DNA of 64,000 nucleotides from Maylandia zebra (GCF_041146795.1 NC_135177.1:24308060-24372059); one strand, 5' to 3'. Positions 1 to 31,800 are shown, counted from the first letter of the stretch. Translations and numbers: made by a program. Notes: generated by a model not told the origin, from the letters alone.

Positions 1-1
1 A

Positions 2-18392
<18,391 letters not shown>

Positions 18393-19192
18393 TTTCCCCT
18401 GCGTTTTAATTTTATTTCTTGCTGGTCGAATTAATCCCTCCTAAACCTTGCTCCTCGGTCGGCGAGGGAGGAGGGAAAATGACGTGGGACTGGTGGAGAA
18501 TGAACCGGGGGTGTCCAGGAAGGGAGGGGGTAGTGGTGGTGGTGGTGGGTGCTGGAGAGAAAAATATATATAATAATAATAGCAATAAATGGCATCGGAG
18601 GGTAGCTAAGCCTTGCCCGTTTCCTATTATTTACACAGCATCTAATTGTCCACCTGCCTGCTCAAACAAGTTGGATAACTTCATTATCTGTGACATTTAT
18701 CGGCTGTTGATTTCCAGGTATATTTTTACAATGAACTTCAGCGTGGCATCCGTGGTCACTTCAAATGCACACCGTGAAATCGGACTGTTGAGTTAAAGCG
18801 TTGTATGAGAGCAAAGTTGAAGCATTACGAAGCCAATCTCCTAACATTAGAAACTTACAGTAGTGTGCTTGTAGTCCCGGCTCGAGGTGTGCTCTCCCCC
18901 CCTCCCCTCTTCCTCTCTCTCTGTCGGTGCGAGAATTGCCACAAATCAGCCTGTTTGTGTGGCAAGGTTCATTCATTAAGCCCGACTAAACGGGTGATGA
19001 GGGAAATTCAAAAAACGAGCCGTCAACGACCCCAAAACACGCTGCTCCGTCCCCCTCTTCGCTCTCTCCCCAGCCCTTACAGGCAGCGCTTAGCTAACAT
19101 CCTCACAAACACACAAAGGGGGCAGACATCCCATAATAATCTCCCCCCCCCTCCCACACTCACACAGGACTCTGCATAGTTACCTCGCAACG

Positions 19193-19519
19193 GACAGACC
19201 ATAATACTCAAGCCTGTCCCCACCCCCCACCCCTCCACCACCACGCGCGCGCCCGCACGCACACTTCCACACGCACCATGCTCACTGCATGCACTCACAC
19301 TCCTTCCCCTCTCCACTGGCAGTCCCAGCCCCCTTAGCAACCCCGTTGTCATGGTGACACCCCCCCCCCCACTCCCTGACAGACCATAATACTCAAGCAG
19401 TAGCAGTATACATCCCATAATATACAACTCCTAAAAAGACAAGAAAGAGAACAAAAAAACACTATTGAGCTGGGTCTCCAGGGGAGCGCAAGTCCAATGG
19501 TGACAGACCATAATACTCA
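19193..19519. repeat. Three copies of an 18-bp motif upstream of chd4
   Basis: GACAGACCATAATACTCA occurs exactly at 19193-19210, 19378-19395 and 19502-19519, all in the same orientation. Two of the copies extend to ...CTCAAGC. Related 'catcccataata' words occur at about 19127, 19411 and 25326. The copies sit 0.8-1.1 kb upstream of the chd4 start in C-rich sequence. They could be binding sites or a decayed tandem duplication. Confidence 0.75.
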
Positions 19520-20394
19520 CAGAGCATCCACCTGGTAGTGAGCAGGACTACAAGAAGTCATTTAGCCTTCACTCTTTCCTTTGGATCCATACAGGTAGGC
19601 AGCATGCCGACTGTGTTCGGGTCAAACAGGCCTGCTGAGCAGGAAGTGCTGCAGATCTCTGGGCCCCCTGTTCCTGTGGTATCAACACAGGTGGAGAGTA
19701 CCCAGGGCCACCCCAGTGACAGAGAAGACTGCCATCAGTTCCTCCAGGATTATCTCCTCCATCCACATCACAAACCAGTAGTTATGTACCAGCACAGCAA
19801 GGGTTAGAAAGTAATTCCTTCATTAAAAAAAATAAACAAATATTCCCTCCTTAAGTTGAATTTGTGACTTTTACAAAACTTTTTGAGAAGTTTTGTTAAA
19901 GTGTATCAACACCCACCCACTAGATCCTCACCTCCACCCTCTGAATATTTGCAGAAATAATGAAAGCCATGATATCCAAGTTTTATAATCTGTTTGTGTT
20001 TAGAGAGTGGATTATAGTGTTAATAGTGCTAGTTACATATGTTGCTAAATGCAACTTATGTAACTACCCCTAAAGTAAATGACTGTACTATAAATATAAC
20101 AGACATATGTTTTAAATGTACAGAGTCCAAAGTAACATTACTTCACTGTGTGAGACTTTACAGGAGGATTAATATATTTTGTGACGAGCTCAGAAAGACA
20201 CATGCAGAGATCATTTAAAAGTTGTTTCTACTAAAAGTTGTTTCTACTTGGTTTGTATCCAGAAGAATGTTTAAAAACACCCATAGACCTCCATTATTTA
20301 AACATCAGCATTGCTTTAGGGAAAAAAAGGAAACCTTTAAATATCAAATGTTACACATTATTCATCCATCCAACCATGGAGACCTCCCTCTCCT

Positions 20395-20490
20395 CCCAGA
20401 ACACATCTACTAGCTGTGGGAGCAGTCACCATGGCATTCCCAAGTCAGCTGACAAACATAATCTCTTCAGTGAGGCCTGGGTTTTCTCAA
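20395..20490. repeat. Possible LINE fragment
   Basis: 'ggcattcccaagtcagctgacaaacataatctcttcagtgaggcctgggtt' (pieces) resembles a widely copied fish LINE segment. No frame survives. Confidence 0.35.
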
Positions 20491-20724
20491 AGATTATAAA
20501 TTGGAAAGACTCAAAACACCTCACCCATGACACGTCAAGGCAAATGTTATGCATGATGAGACGAATGACCTGTCACTGGAAAAATTATACAAAATACACA
20601 ATATTGAAAGACTAGTTGTAAAACAGCTAACTGATAATTTGCAGAGGAATGGTTTGTTTGAATAGTTTCGGTCAAGTTTCAGAGCTCATTACAGCACAGA
20701 AACAGCTTTAGTGAACGTTACAAA

Positions 20725-21522
20725 TAGGGATGGGTATCGTTTAGGTTTTATCCGATACCAGTGCCAAACCGGTACTTTTGAAACGGTGCCGGTGCTCAAA
20801 CGGTGCTCAAACCAGTGCTTAAAGAATGGAGAACACAAAATTGGTCCAAAAACCTCTCATGTTCAGCTGTTTTTTTGTAAAAAGATAACAATGTTAGCCT
20901 TTTCTGCAGCTATGGGGCATATATGGTATCACTCTTGGCTGGAAGCAGTGCTTAAACAATGGAAAAAACACAAACTTTGTCCAAAACCTCTCATGTTTAA
21001 CTGTTTTCCACTTTTTCTTTGGTCATTTTAGCCTTTTTGGCCACGGTGAAGGGAGTATCTGAAGGGAGTATCTGCCATCAAACAAGAAGACAGCCGCATG
21101 TAGCTATGATGAGGTTTGCTAGTTCACCTTACATGCATTAATGTAATAACGTGCTTAGCCTACTCAACGTAAATTACACACGAACAACATGAAGCTACTC
21201 ACGCAGAGAAGAACGGCTGCTGCTGCCATCATCATCCGTCATCATTTCTGCTACACTGGCAGGGCTAGGGGCCAGGACTCTCCTCTTCGGGGGTTTTGGG
21301 GGATATTGCTAACTCCGGTCAGATAACAGGCAACCCACGCACAGTAGATGCGCTTGGTGTGAGGTCTCGCAGCAAGCTATCATATGGCGCATTTCTGGGC
21401 TTTTAAAAAAACGCTATGCGTCGCCAGGTGTTTCATCGGATTCGAGGTGTTACCTCCTTTGACAGTATCACAGTATCAGCTTAAAGCACTTGTTGCAGTG
21501 CCATGACCGGTACCCATCCCTA
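20725..21522. mobile_element. Non-autonomous hAT element with 8-bp target duplication
   Basis: 798-bp element with ends TAGGGATGGGTATC at the left and, inverted, TAGGGATGGGTACC at the right. It is flanked by perfect duplications GTTACAAA (20717-20724 and 21523-21530). The ends carry repeated 'cggtgc' and 'ccggtac' words. No transposase-like frame is recognised. It is unrelated in sequence to the hAT at 12095-12725. Confidence 0.92.
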
Positions 21523-21669
21523 GTTACAAATGATCTTCTCATAGTCTCTGACACTTATCTCTGTACTTGTCCTGCTTGACCTCAGTGCAATGTTCAATTA
21601 CAGTGACCATTACAGCAAGTACAGCATGCTGTAGGTATTAGAGGTACTGCGCTGCAGTGGTTTGAGTTA

Positions 21670-22995
21670 TCTATCTATCTAATAGACTTAAATTTGTTCA
21701 TGTAAATAGAGAGTCCTCTTCACACATTTAGGTTAATTATGGCGTTCCACAGGGTTCTGTGCTAGAACCAGTTCCATTTGCATTACACATGCTTCCCTTA
21801 GGCAGTATCATTAGAAGGCATAGCACACGTTTTCACTGCTATGTAGATGACACCCAACTTATCCATCTATGAAGCCAGATAACACACACCAATTAGTTAA
21901 ACTGCAGGAATGTCTTAAAGACATAAAGACCTGGATGACCTCAATTTTTCAGCTTCTAAATTCTGATGAAACTGATGTTATTGTAGTCGGGCCTAAAAAT
22001 CCTAGATATGTGGTATTTTACCAGATGCTTACTCTGGATGGTATTACCTTGGCTTCCAATAACACTGTAAGAAATCTTCGTGTCATTTGTGACCAGGATA
22101 TGTCCTTCAAAGCACGTATTAATAAATAAAACATCCTGTCTCAGAGTGACACTAAAAAACTAGTTCATGCATTTATGACTTTTAGGCTGGACTTTTTCTG
22201 ATAATTCTTTATTATCAGGATGGCCTAAAAACTCCCTAGAAAGCCTTCGGTTGATTCAAAATGCTGCAGTGAGAGTACTGACAGGGACTAGAAAGAGAGA
22301 GCATATTTGTTTACTGGCTTCCCTTCATTGGCTCCTTGTTAAATCCAGAATTCAATTTAAAATCTTGCTCCTCACATACAAGGTATTAAATAATCAGTCC
22401 CCATCTTATATTAATGACCTGACAGTACCATATCACCCCATTAGAGCACTTTGCTCTCAGCCCGCAGGCTTACCTGTGGTTCCTGGAGTACAATGGGAGG
22501 CAGAGCTTTCAGCATTCAGGCCCCTGTTCTGTGGAGCCAGCTTCCAGCTCGGATTCACCCTCTCTGCTTTTAAGATTAGGTTTAAAACTTTCATTTTTGA
22601 TAAAGTGTATAGTTAGGGTTGGATCAGGTGACCCTGATTCCCATGATGCACTGAATGTTTCTTCTTCAGTCACTTTTTACACTCACATTTTTGGTTCTTT
22701 ATATCAGTGTTTATACATCTCACTGCATTTAATTTTTAGTTATTACTCATCTCTGGCTCTCTTCCGGTCGTGGCAGGTCCCTGAACCTGGTCCTGCTAGA
22801 GGTTTCTTCCTGTTAAAAGGGAGTTTTTCCTTCCCACTGCTGCCAAAGCGCTTGCTCATTGGGGTCATATGATTGTTGGGTTTTTCTCCAATTTCTCTGT
22901 ATTATTGTAGCATCTTTACCTTGTAATATAAAGCACCTTGCCACAACCGTTTTAGTGATTTGGCAGTATATAAATAAAACTGGATTGACTTGAAT
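21670..22995 (+). mobile_element. 5'-truncated, decayed L2-type LINE
   Basis: The reverse-transcriptase core is readable across frames: YGVPQGSVL-like at about 21735, then a YVDDTQLI-like catalytic box at about 21838-21865, then thumb and C-terminal text (ASLHWLLVKSRIQFKILLLT at about 22310). The 3' end has 'cctgttaaaagggagtttttccttcccactgctgcc' (in pieces), 'gcaccttgccacaacc' and a short TTGAA-type tail. Frameshifts and stops break it, so it is inactive. Its 3' end is the parent type of the antisense fragments at 7420, 50440 and 54445. Confidence 0.85.
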
Positions 22996-23089
22996 TATTA
23001 GAAAAGGGCCTGGGTGTTGAAACAAATAAAAAATTAACAGCACATTTCCACCACAAAAAAAACAATAACTTAAAAGAGAAGTAAAATCA

Positions 23090-23370
23090 GGGGTGCACAG
23101 TGATGCAATGGATATTACTGTCCTGGGTCCTGAGCTTGAATCCATTGATTGGCTGGGGCCTTCTGTGCGGCGCATGCATGTTCTTCCTGTCTGGCCTGTG
23201 CGGGTTTCCTCTGTCCCACAGTCCACAAAATATGCATGTTGACTAAATTGTTTCCAGTGCTTCTCTTTCTTTCTGTCTTTGTGTTGGCCTTGTGATAGAC
23301 TGACCCATCTGGTGTACCCCAACCCTCATCCCACAGCCCTGAATTGGGTAAGAAGAAGAAAACAGATGGA
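23090..23370 (+). repeat. tRNA-like SINE or similar short interspersed repeat
   Basis: Starts 'ggggtgcacagtgatgcaatgg', has a B-box-like 'gagcttgaatcc', then 'gcgggtttcctctgtcccacagtcca', 'ccttgtgatagactg' and 'tggtgtacccc', ending 'agaaaacagatggatc'. This order matches a common fish repeat. Copies or fragments: 44895-45125 and 3185-3290. Confidence 0.6.
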
Positions 23371-23773
23371 TCAAAAAATGAAATCAGGCCTGACTAAAAC
23401 CTTCTCCCAGCTGGGTTTGCTTGGTTCAGTAATTCTGGAGTAAAATTACCTGAATGTGCAAATAAGAGCTCAGGATGAGCCACATGTGAGTTTGATCGAG
23501 TACAGATTTATTGATACACTACAAGAGAGCCACACTCAGCATTTCAATCACAGTGATTCAGTTTTGATTATGTACACAAATGATGGCCATTATCATACGT
23601 AGAGTTCCTAAATTAGACTGTTATTAGTGGGTTCATTACAACTCGACTGCAACACATCTGTCTCCCATCTGGTCATCTACTTTCAAGAGCCAACAGATTT
23701 GCAAGTACACACATATCTTGTATCTTGTGTAGTAAAGTGTCAGTCGAAAGGAAGTGCTAAAATGACGCAAAAA

Positions 23774-23828
23774 TTTCCTCGTTGTGGGATTAATAAAGAC
23801 CTATCTTATCTTATCTTATCTTATCTTA
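23774..23828 (+). repeat. Retroposon tail with (CTTAT)n
   Basis: 'aaatttcctcgttgtgggattaataaag' followed by five copies of 'cttat' is a LINE-type 3' end. Antisense relatives occur at about 39445-39489, 41017-41071 and 54190-54240. Confidence 0.65.
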
Positions 23829-23829
23829 A

Positions 23830-26800
23830 AATTGATTCATAAAAAACATGCACACTGCTGCTGCCTTCAGGTTCTGTCTGGAGTAAATACAACCAGAGCT
23901 TCAGCACATCCAAAACCATCGCAGCAATAATCATGATAGATTTTATATATATGGAAGCTGCAGGTACCAAAGATAATATGTAATACAAAAGCAAAAGTAC
24001 CAAATAAGTTAACTAAAATGTGTCTGCTTCAGCAGCACACTCCTCTGCTAAATTCAGCTCCCTGTTGTGGCTTCACTGATTGATTTCTAAAACTTATTAT
24101 TTTAAAAAAGAAATAAATGAAAATGGATGCTTTTAGCTGCTCAGTGGGGTCTCTTCATTTCTGAGTGGCTTCCCAAAGTAAAATCCCTTTAATGTTAAGT
24201 CCAATTTCAAAAGTTTGAACTCATAAACGAGTTTAGAAGGAGCAATCGAAGGCCACATGGCGTCTAATCAGGCTCCAAAGATTTACTCATTCACCATGAG
24301 AAATGCTCATTTCTACTACTCTGAAGAGCACTTTGTAATCACACTGAATCAGATTTGCGTACAGTTTAAGCATCATATTCCTCTGTCACACACAGACATA
24401 TGCTTGCACACACACACATACTTTGCCTACTAGCTGCAGCAGTTTAGCATTCAGTCAGGTGTTTTGTGCAACGTTCACCTCAGTGTGTTTGATATCTGAC
24501 AGACATTTTATGTCAATTTTGGCAGCATTTGGCTTGTTATGACTGCTGCTCTGCTCATTATGGCGTAAGACATGTTACTATTTAGACTGTCAGCCATGGA
24601 TAACTAAACTGTAATTATGCGTTGCATTTTAATTGGATTTCCTGCCCATTAACTTACTGTATTTCTTTACTTTTCACAGAGATCTATGTGTTTCATTTCA
24701 TTGGGGGAAAAAAATTACATAGTTTACATTAACACTATTATTTTTTTCACTGCTAAATAGGCATGTGATTAATATTTTATTCTGCTTTTTATTTGTGGGT
24801 CTTGATTATTGATACCTATGTTGCTTTGATTCATAAAAGAAAGATTCCTATGGTATCAGATTCAGATCTCAATGGGCAGGAGCTGCAAAGATGTGAGGCC
24901 TTTCTCTACACTCCAGAGGCCACTTTGCAGTATTCCCCACTGTACAGGACATGCAGATCGCATAGCAACAAAGGCCTACGTCTGGTCATTGTCCGTTACT
25001 TTTGCTTGAATGCCCCTTACACATGCATGTGCGGGTGCACATGCACTCAAGTGCAACTCCGTCATCTTCAACGCTTCATCTTGCTCCCTCTATCCTATAT
25101 GCACAGCTGTCCTTCCACCTAAAGCAGGCTGCTACCCCCCCCCCCCCCCCCCCCCCCCCCCACCACCACCACAAACACACGCGCACACACACACGTACAC
25201 TCACCGCCATATTTCCATAACATCCATGGGTCGTCCATTCCCTCTGCCCCCTCCCCCCATGTGCACACAGCTCGCCGCCCACTCTGCCACCCCCTCTTCC
25301 CTGCCTGACAACACCACCGCCCGCCATCCCATAATATTCATGCACACGCTCCACACACATTCATACACAGCAGTGCGTGCAGTGCTCTTTGTTGGCAGAG
25401 ATGCCTGAGCAATGTGAGCCTGCTCATGCACAACAGTCATGTTCCTGCCTGATATCTGCATTCAGACTGCTGAGGCAGGTAGCCCTCAACTGCAGGGAAG
25501 TAACAAAGCAGATCAAGGAGTGAGAAAAAGGTGATGGGTTACATTTCTGTCTCTTAATGACCTTGGGAGGGGTATGAGGGGAGGGGTATGGGGGGGGGGC
25601 ATGTTCGTGAAGTCTAGACTCACCCTGAGGCAGCCCTGTCCGAATGAGGCCAATCATCCATCCCAATGGTAAGAATCAGTGGACAAAGTGAGATCAGTTA
25701 AGAGTTGTCTCTCAAAGTCTGCTGCTGTCTCCCACTTTAACAGAGGGAAAGCAACTCATCTCCACATATATGTCATGCTGAAGCTTTAACAAGCATCTCT
25801 TTAGGCTTTGCAACCTGGCTACAGTCAATCAGTGTGGGACCATTTCGGAATGATAAAATGTCCACAAAATGGGGGAAAGATAAAGATAAAAAAAAGAGGG
25901 CAGGTTATTTACGAGAGAGGGGTGAAGGGACGAGCATAACAGAGGCGCCGGACATGACAGTGGCCAGCTCATCTCCATGGTGTTGCTGTGGGAGACAGCA
26001 GAAGACGTCACTTGGAGAAACAGGGGACACAAAGGAGTAATACGACATGTGGAAGACTAAAAAAGGAGGGAAGGGAGCCTCGAAGAGACCTGTCTTTGCT
26101 GATACACACAGAGGAAAGTGTGCAAGAGAGATGGGTGACCATTTACTCTGGGTGTCAGGTAGATGGGCCACCAAATCTTAGACGAGGACTCCCAACATTT
26201 GAGTCTGCAAATGTTTGGCTTCAGTGACGCACTGACTGATTCAACACATGAGCCTCTAAGATGAGCAAATGGGGTTTCATTAAGTGTCACAAGACTGCGG
26301 CACATATGTTAATTTATAGTCTTTGAAGTTAAATTTCAACTTTAAAATCAAGAAAAATTACCATCAGACATCAGTGATGTCAGAATATGTGGAAATCAGG
26401 ACCTAAATTAAACATTTAAACTCTGAATTTTAAAAAACTGCATTTACCACCATCTGGTTATAGTTAGCTGGTGACGTAGCTGCAAGTTTCACCGTGTAGC
26501 TAATTTACCTTTAAAAGTCACGTTGATGCTTCTCACTTACTTTGTTGGACATCAGCTGAATCTCATCATAACAGAGGAAACTGTAATACAAAACTACTTT
26601 CTATGCTAACTAGCCTAGATTAGCAGAACAACAGAACCAGATTTCTGGTTTAGGATTCTGGTTGAAGTGGAATTTGTGTGATTATGTGCAATTAAGCTGC
26701 ATTTAAAGGTCATGTTTTATTCATATCATAATCATATACTGATCGTTTAATACATTTATGAGCTATATTAATTTACGAGTTCTGATGCTCAAGAAAGCTG

Positions 26801-28080
26801 AAACAGCACATTTACTGACATTTTACTGATCTTGTGACAACCTGATTTTTCTTTTCCCGAGGGAAGCGGGCAACTGAGGAAAAAATATAGATCAATAAAA
26901 CTTTATTTTCTTATATCTTTTATAGTTTGACTTAGTAGGCCTTAAAGACCTTACATTATTCAGTAAAAACCATAAATATGGGGAATGAAATAGTCATAAT
27001 TTACATGCTTCTTCTGGTTGTTTCAGTGTGTTATAAGACTGGAATAGGTCCCAAAAGTAGCTTAAATCTAAAGGAAACACAAATTTTTAAAACACTGAAG
27101 GTACATCTGGATTTCTTCCAGTATTGCTATGACTGGTTTGAAGGAGAGAAAGGGAGGGAATACTACAAAATAAAAAATGAAAATATATGCAGCGATAAAT
27201 ATTCTTTAAAAAAAATGCTGTACAGTTTATTTCATGCGCTTGTTTTTCTGTGCTAAACAGCCAACATGCAGTAATCAATAAAAAATTTTTAGGGTATTTC
27301 AAATTCTCCAGAAAATCTATGTTCACGTGGATAATTTGATTGAGAATTTGGTCTTCAGTTCATATACCACCAACCTGGTTTATTATTCTTTATTGCTTTT
27401 CCCAATCCCCCGTGTGACACTGATCCGCTCTGTCCTCGTGCCCTCCCTTCTTGTGATTTATTTGCCTTAGTTCCAATATTTGTCGGCAGTCTGTTTTCTT
27501 CCCCTTGTCTAAATGTCACCTCTTCTTCTAAGACAATATAGGGAGTGAGAGAGAAGGAGAACGAGAGGGCAAATGTGGGGGACATAGAGGAAAAGTAGGG
27601 GGGGAGAGCTGGACTCGTAAAATGAGCAACAAAGTTTGGGAAAATTACACATTAGGTAAGACACTTTCTCACATGCGTGTACATATATGTGGAACTGGAA
27701 GTGCTGCGTTTCAGTCACTGACAAGAGGATTTTGCAGAAAAGTTTATTGAAACAAACAGGTTGGAGTTGGAGTTCTCATAAGTTTCTCTGATATAAATCA
27801 TATATATATGTTCATACATGTGTTCAGGCATGTATGCACACAACCACATTTGTGATTTCAGTCCAGGTACCAGCCCAGGCTCAGACTTTAGTTTTCATGC
27901 CAGATTAACACAATAGAGGGCATACTTACGCTTGTAATGCTTGCGTAGTAAAACAATGACCCTTTTCCAAACCCTCCTCCTCCTCCCTCAGCATCACTCC
28001 ACAGCCTGGATGTCCTCTCTCTCCCAGCCTCACTCTCTACCTCCTTTATAACCCATCACTCCCAGCTCACTGCCCTCACT
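23830..28080. other. Intergenic stretch without recognised gene
   Basis: Between the retroposon tail and the wnt4 leader I see no conserved protein frame, RNA gene or complete transposon. It contains a C-run (about 25135-25160) followed by CACCACC and CA-rich text, a short G run at about 25591, and generally AT-rich non-coding sequence. Upstream wnt4 regulatory elements could lie here but cannot be identified by eye. Confidence 0.6.
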
Positions 28081-28309
28081 CATTCTTGCTTTTTCAACTC
28101 GCAATGGACACATTTGTTTTCCCGGGAAAGAACTAACCATAAGATGACACCGTGCTACTGTTTTCCTGACTAATAAAAAAGTGACTTTTATTAGTGTTTC
28201 TGGATTTTAGGTTCTTGTTTTTGGGGGTGAATTCAGTTAATCTGGGACTGAAATTGGACATATGGACGTCTTTTTGTGCATCAAGGATGAGTTTGTGAAA
28301 CAGTCATGT
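28040..28309 (+). promoter_or_regulatory. Possible wnt4 promoter and first noncoding exon
   Basis: A TATA-like 'ctttataaccc' at about 28042 is followed by a leader-like stretch with a good donor (tcat|gtaagta at 28310). An acceptor-like 'tttcaacag' ending at 28686 would join it to the exon holding the wnt4 start codon. This is inference from signals only. Confidence 0.3.
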
Positions 28310-28825
28310 AAGTATGCTTTTTTTGGCAACAATAGAGAGCAGCTGAAGAGCAGCTTTGGTGAATAAAATTGTGATTCATTTTGAAATTCTGTCCACTCAG
28401 TAACAAAAAGAAGAATAACTGGCTATCACAAAAATATCAACTGGTAAGAATCAATTTTAAAACTCTTGCAACCTGAAGGAAATTTCACGAGTATAACGCA
28501 GTAATTTTGTGGTTTTATTTGCTACAAAATGATAAACTGCATATACAGACTTAACTTCGAACACCAGTAACTTGCATAAACCTTATCATTAGAAAACTAA
28601 TAAGGAATTTATTGTTTACTTGACCAAAATACCATGCAGAGCATCTCTGCATTCATCGTTAACCTGCTAACTTGTGATTTCAACAGATATGTGGGGATCA
28701 TCCCCAGACTCTGGACTTTAAACTTAAACGGCAACAAACACACAGACGGACGGAGCGATCACTTCAGCTGTGGACCCAAAGACCCAGCCTGACGCACGGA
28801 GACGGACAGACAGACAGACAGTCTG

Positions 28826-31800
28826 ATGCCAACTGTCTCCACTGTCAATCTCACGGCACCACTCCTCCTCCTGTTGCTATGGGCAACCCACCCCACCATG
28901 GCAACCAATTGGCTGTAAGTCTAGTGTGTGAAGGAGGATGAGAAAGAGGGAGTTTGTTTGTCATGCTATAACTTTTAAAAGGTGGTGACATGTCACTAAA
29001 TCTCTTTCAGTCGCTCCCCTCTTTTCTTTGTCTCGCTCCTGGTGACCTTTTCTCTTTTCTCTCTCTCCCTGCCTTCACTGTGCCCTCCGTGTCTTCTTTG
29101 CCTGTTTGTCTCCTTGTTTTCATCCTCTCTATTTGTTACCTTTTCATCTTTCTGTCACTCTTTTAAAGGCCCCAGCCTTGTACTTAAATATGCATCTTCC
29201 CCCACGTACTTGCTGTGAATCACTCCTCCACCTTCCATTTTTATGTCCCAGCTCCCTGGCGAGGCTGCCCCGTTCCCGGCCTGTGTCTGGTGCTGCCCCA
29301 TGTGCACGGCTGAGGGGGCTGACCCCAGGCCAGGTGGGGGTGTGCAGAGCACGGGGGGAGGTCATGGAGTCTGTACGCAAGGCAGCAGAGATGGTCATAG
29401 AAGAGGTATGAAGCATAACTTCTGAGTGATTTAAATAACAATCACCATTATGTGTGGCAGAGATGGAAACTTTTACATACCTGGTGTGTAACTCGCTGTC
29501 CAATTCAGTGCCAGCACCAGTTCAGGAATCGCCGCTGGAATTGTTCCATCACCCCACGTGGGATCAATGTATTTGGCAGAGTGATGAACCAAGGTAGACC
29601 CATTACTGGCATGAAGTTAGTGAATTTTCTGAAGAAACCTCGATTCACTGAGCAACATTTATAAATATTCTCTAAAAATAAAGTTGTGTCATGTCTCTGC
29701 TGTGGTTTCAGGCACTCGTGAGGCAGCCTTTGTGCACGCTCTGTCCTCAGCAGCTGTGGCGGTTGCGGTGACCCGAGCCTGCACCCGTGGGGAGCTGGAG
29801 AGGTGTGGCTGTGACAGGAAGGTCAGGGGGGTCAGCCCGGAGGGTGAGCTTTAACTCTATTCCATGAAAATATAGTGAGTAAATCGACTCTGACTCACAC
29901 AGAGCATAGAAAGGCTGCTACAGTGCTGATTGTGGGTCTAAAGTATGCAGCAGTAATGTCAGCTGGTAGTTTCCCATCTGCTGTCACATGTAACACACCT
30001 GTGCTGTGAGACTGTAGCAGCTGCCCCCTGCCTCACATGAACCAGAAGGGATTTTCCATTTAACATCTAACCTTCTTTGACCTTACAAAATCGCAGTAAC
30101 ACAGATCATCTTAATCTAAGCCTCGTTCCACCACAGGTTTCCAGTGGTCAGGGTGCAGTGACAACCTGTCCTATGGTGTGGCTTTCTCTCAGACATTTGT
30201 GGATGAACCAGAGCGAGCCAAGGGGCTGTCAGCAGGCCGGCCGCTCATGAACCTCCACAACAACGAGGCGGGTCGAAAGGTTAGCAACATCACCAATGTC
30301 CTTACAGATTTCCAAATCCCTGTGTCAATTTACAGAATTTTTTTGTCCTTTATAATTATCTCCTCCTCAGGCCATCCTTCATAACATGCAGGTTGAGTGT
30401 AAATGTCACGGTGTGTCTGGGTCCTGTGAGCTGAGGACCTGCTGGAAGGTCATGCCCCCATTCAGGCGTGTGGGCGTTGTGCTCAAGGAACGTTTTGATG
30501 GAGCCACAGAGGTAACAGATGATACCTTCTGCTTGTTTTATCTTCCCTAGCTTAATGGGGTGAGCAGACGTCACAACAGCTGAAGTAAATTATTTATCAG
30601 AAAAAAACTACAATTTCCGCTGAAACATCTCGAAATGAACATGTTATGCTTTTTCAGCTCCATGTTTGTATTTTTGGACCTTGCTACAGTAGTTTTATAT
30701 GATTCACATCTCAAAATAAATCTTTATTTATCTTGTTGATTGTTGCAAGCCCTCAGCTCATCATCTCATGAAATATGGGGGTTAAAAGCAATTTAACTTC
30801 CCTCCTCTTAAATCAGTTTTTTTCTGATTGGCTGCTCCTTGCAAACAGAAGGTTTAAACATCAAGTTTTGGGGCTACTTTCCTGAAAGCCAGAGCTGTGT
30901 GCTCGGGATTACCATATTAACCTTGTAACACCAAGTGCCTCAAATTCTTGAGTTTTAGAGATCTATCGATCATCAGTGTGATTTTTGTCCCCACGGAAAC
31001 TAAATAATTCGGGCCCAATACATTTTTATGTAGTAAATTGCAAAAAAAAAAAATAATGCCAATGTATCAAATATGATTAATTTTTTAAAAATTGTCAGAA
31101 TGTTCAATAAGCACTCCATTTTCAGAAAAATTGAATTTCCTGGCAATTATTTCATGGTTCAGGCTTTAAAGGGTTAAGGATATTATCTTTGACATCAGAA
31201 GTAGCCAAGAGAAGGAAAACAGTCTAAAATAAGCTGTGAGCTTTTGGATCACTTCTGCATAAGCTGACCACATATTTTAAAAACGTTGACCGTGTTTAGT
31301 AGTCAGTATTATTACAGTATACATTACTGTGTTTTAATGTCACAATCCTCCCAGGTCCGCCTGACACGTATAGGCTCCAGGACAGCCTTGCTCCCCCGAG
31401 ACTCACAGGTCAAACCCCCTGCTGCCAGAGATCTTGTGTATCTTGCACCCTCCCCAGATTTCTGCCGTCTCGACCCTGAAAATGGTATTCCTGGGACTGC
31501 AGGTAGAAGATGTAACGGTAAGATCACCAGGACCACGTCACAGGAAAATAATTCACATAATCCAACTTACCACTCATATCAATTTAGAAAGTGATGTTGC
31601 AATGTTTTAAACCAACCCCCCTCCCCCCAGGAACGTCTCGGCTGGCACCAGATGGTTGCGAGCTGGTGTGTTGCGGGCCAGGCTACAAAGCAGGCCGGGC
31701 TGAGGTGGTGCAGCGCTGCTCCTGCAAGTTTTCCTGGTGCTGCTCGGTGCGTTGCCAGCAGTGCAAGAATACGGTCACCATTCATACCTGTAGAGTGTAA
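28826..31800 (+). CDS. wnt4: Wnt ligand of the Wnt4 family
   Basis: Secreted, lipid-modified signalling glycoprotein that binds Frizzled receptors. Exons: 28826-28914, 29252-29405, 29509-29593, 29712-29843, 30137-30279, 30371-30511, 31355-31517, 31631-31800; phases close, giving 358 aa. Seen: hydrophobic signal peptide ([13 protein letters not shown]), [46 protein letters not shown] and [13 protein letters not shown]. The Wnt signature [10 protein letters not shown] carries the serine (S217) that Porcupine acylates in this family. The C-terminal Cys-rich lobe ends [11 protein letters not shown]-like ([13 protein letters not shown]). [17 protein letters not shown] and [12 protein letters not shown] point to Wnt4 rather than other Wnts. 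The segment after NWL in exon 2 ([17 protein letters not shown]) is divergent and Arg/Pro-rich compared with mammalian WNT4. Teleosts have two wnt4 genes; context suggests the wnt4b-type copy, but this is not proven. Confidence 0.92.
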
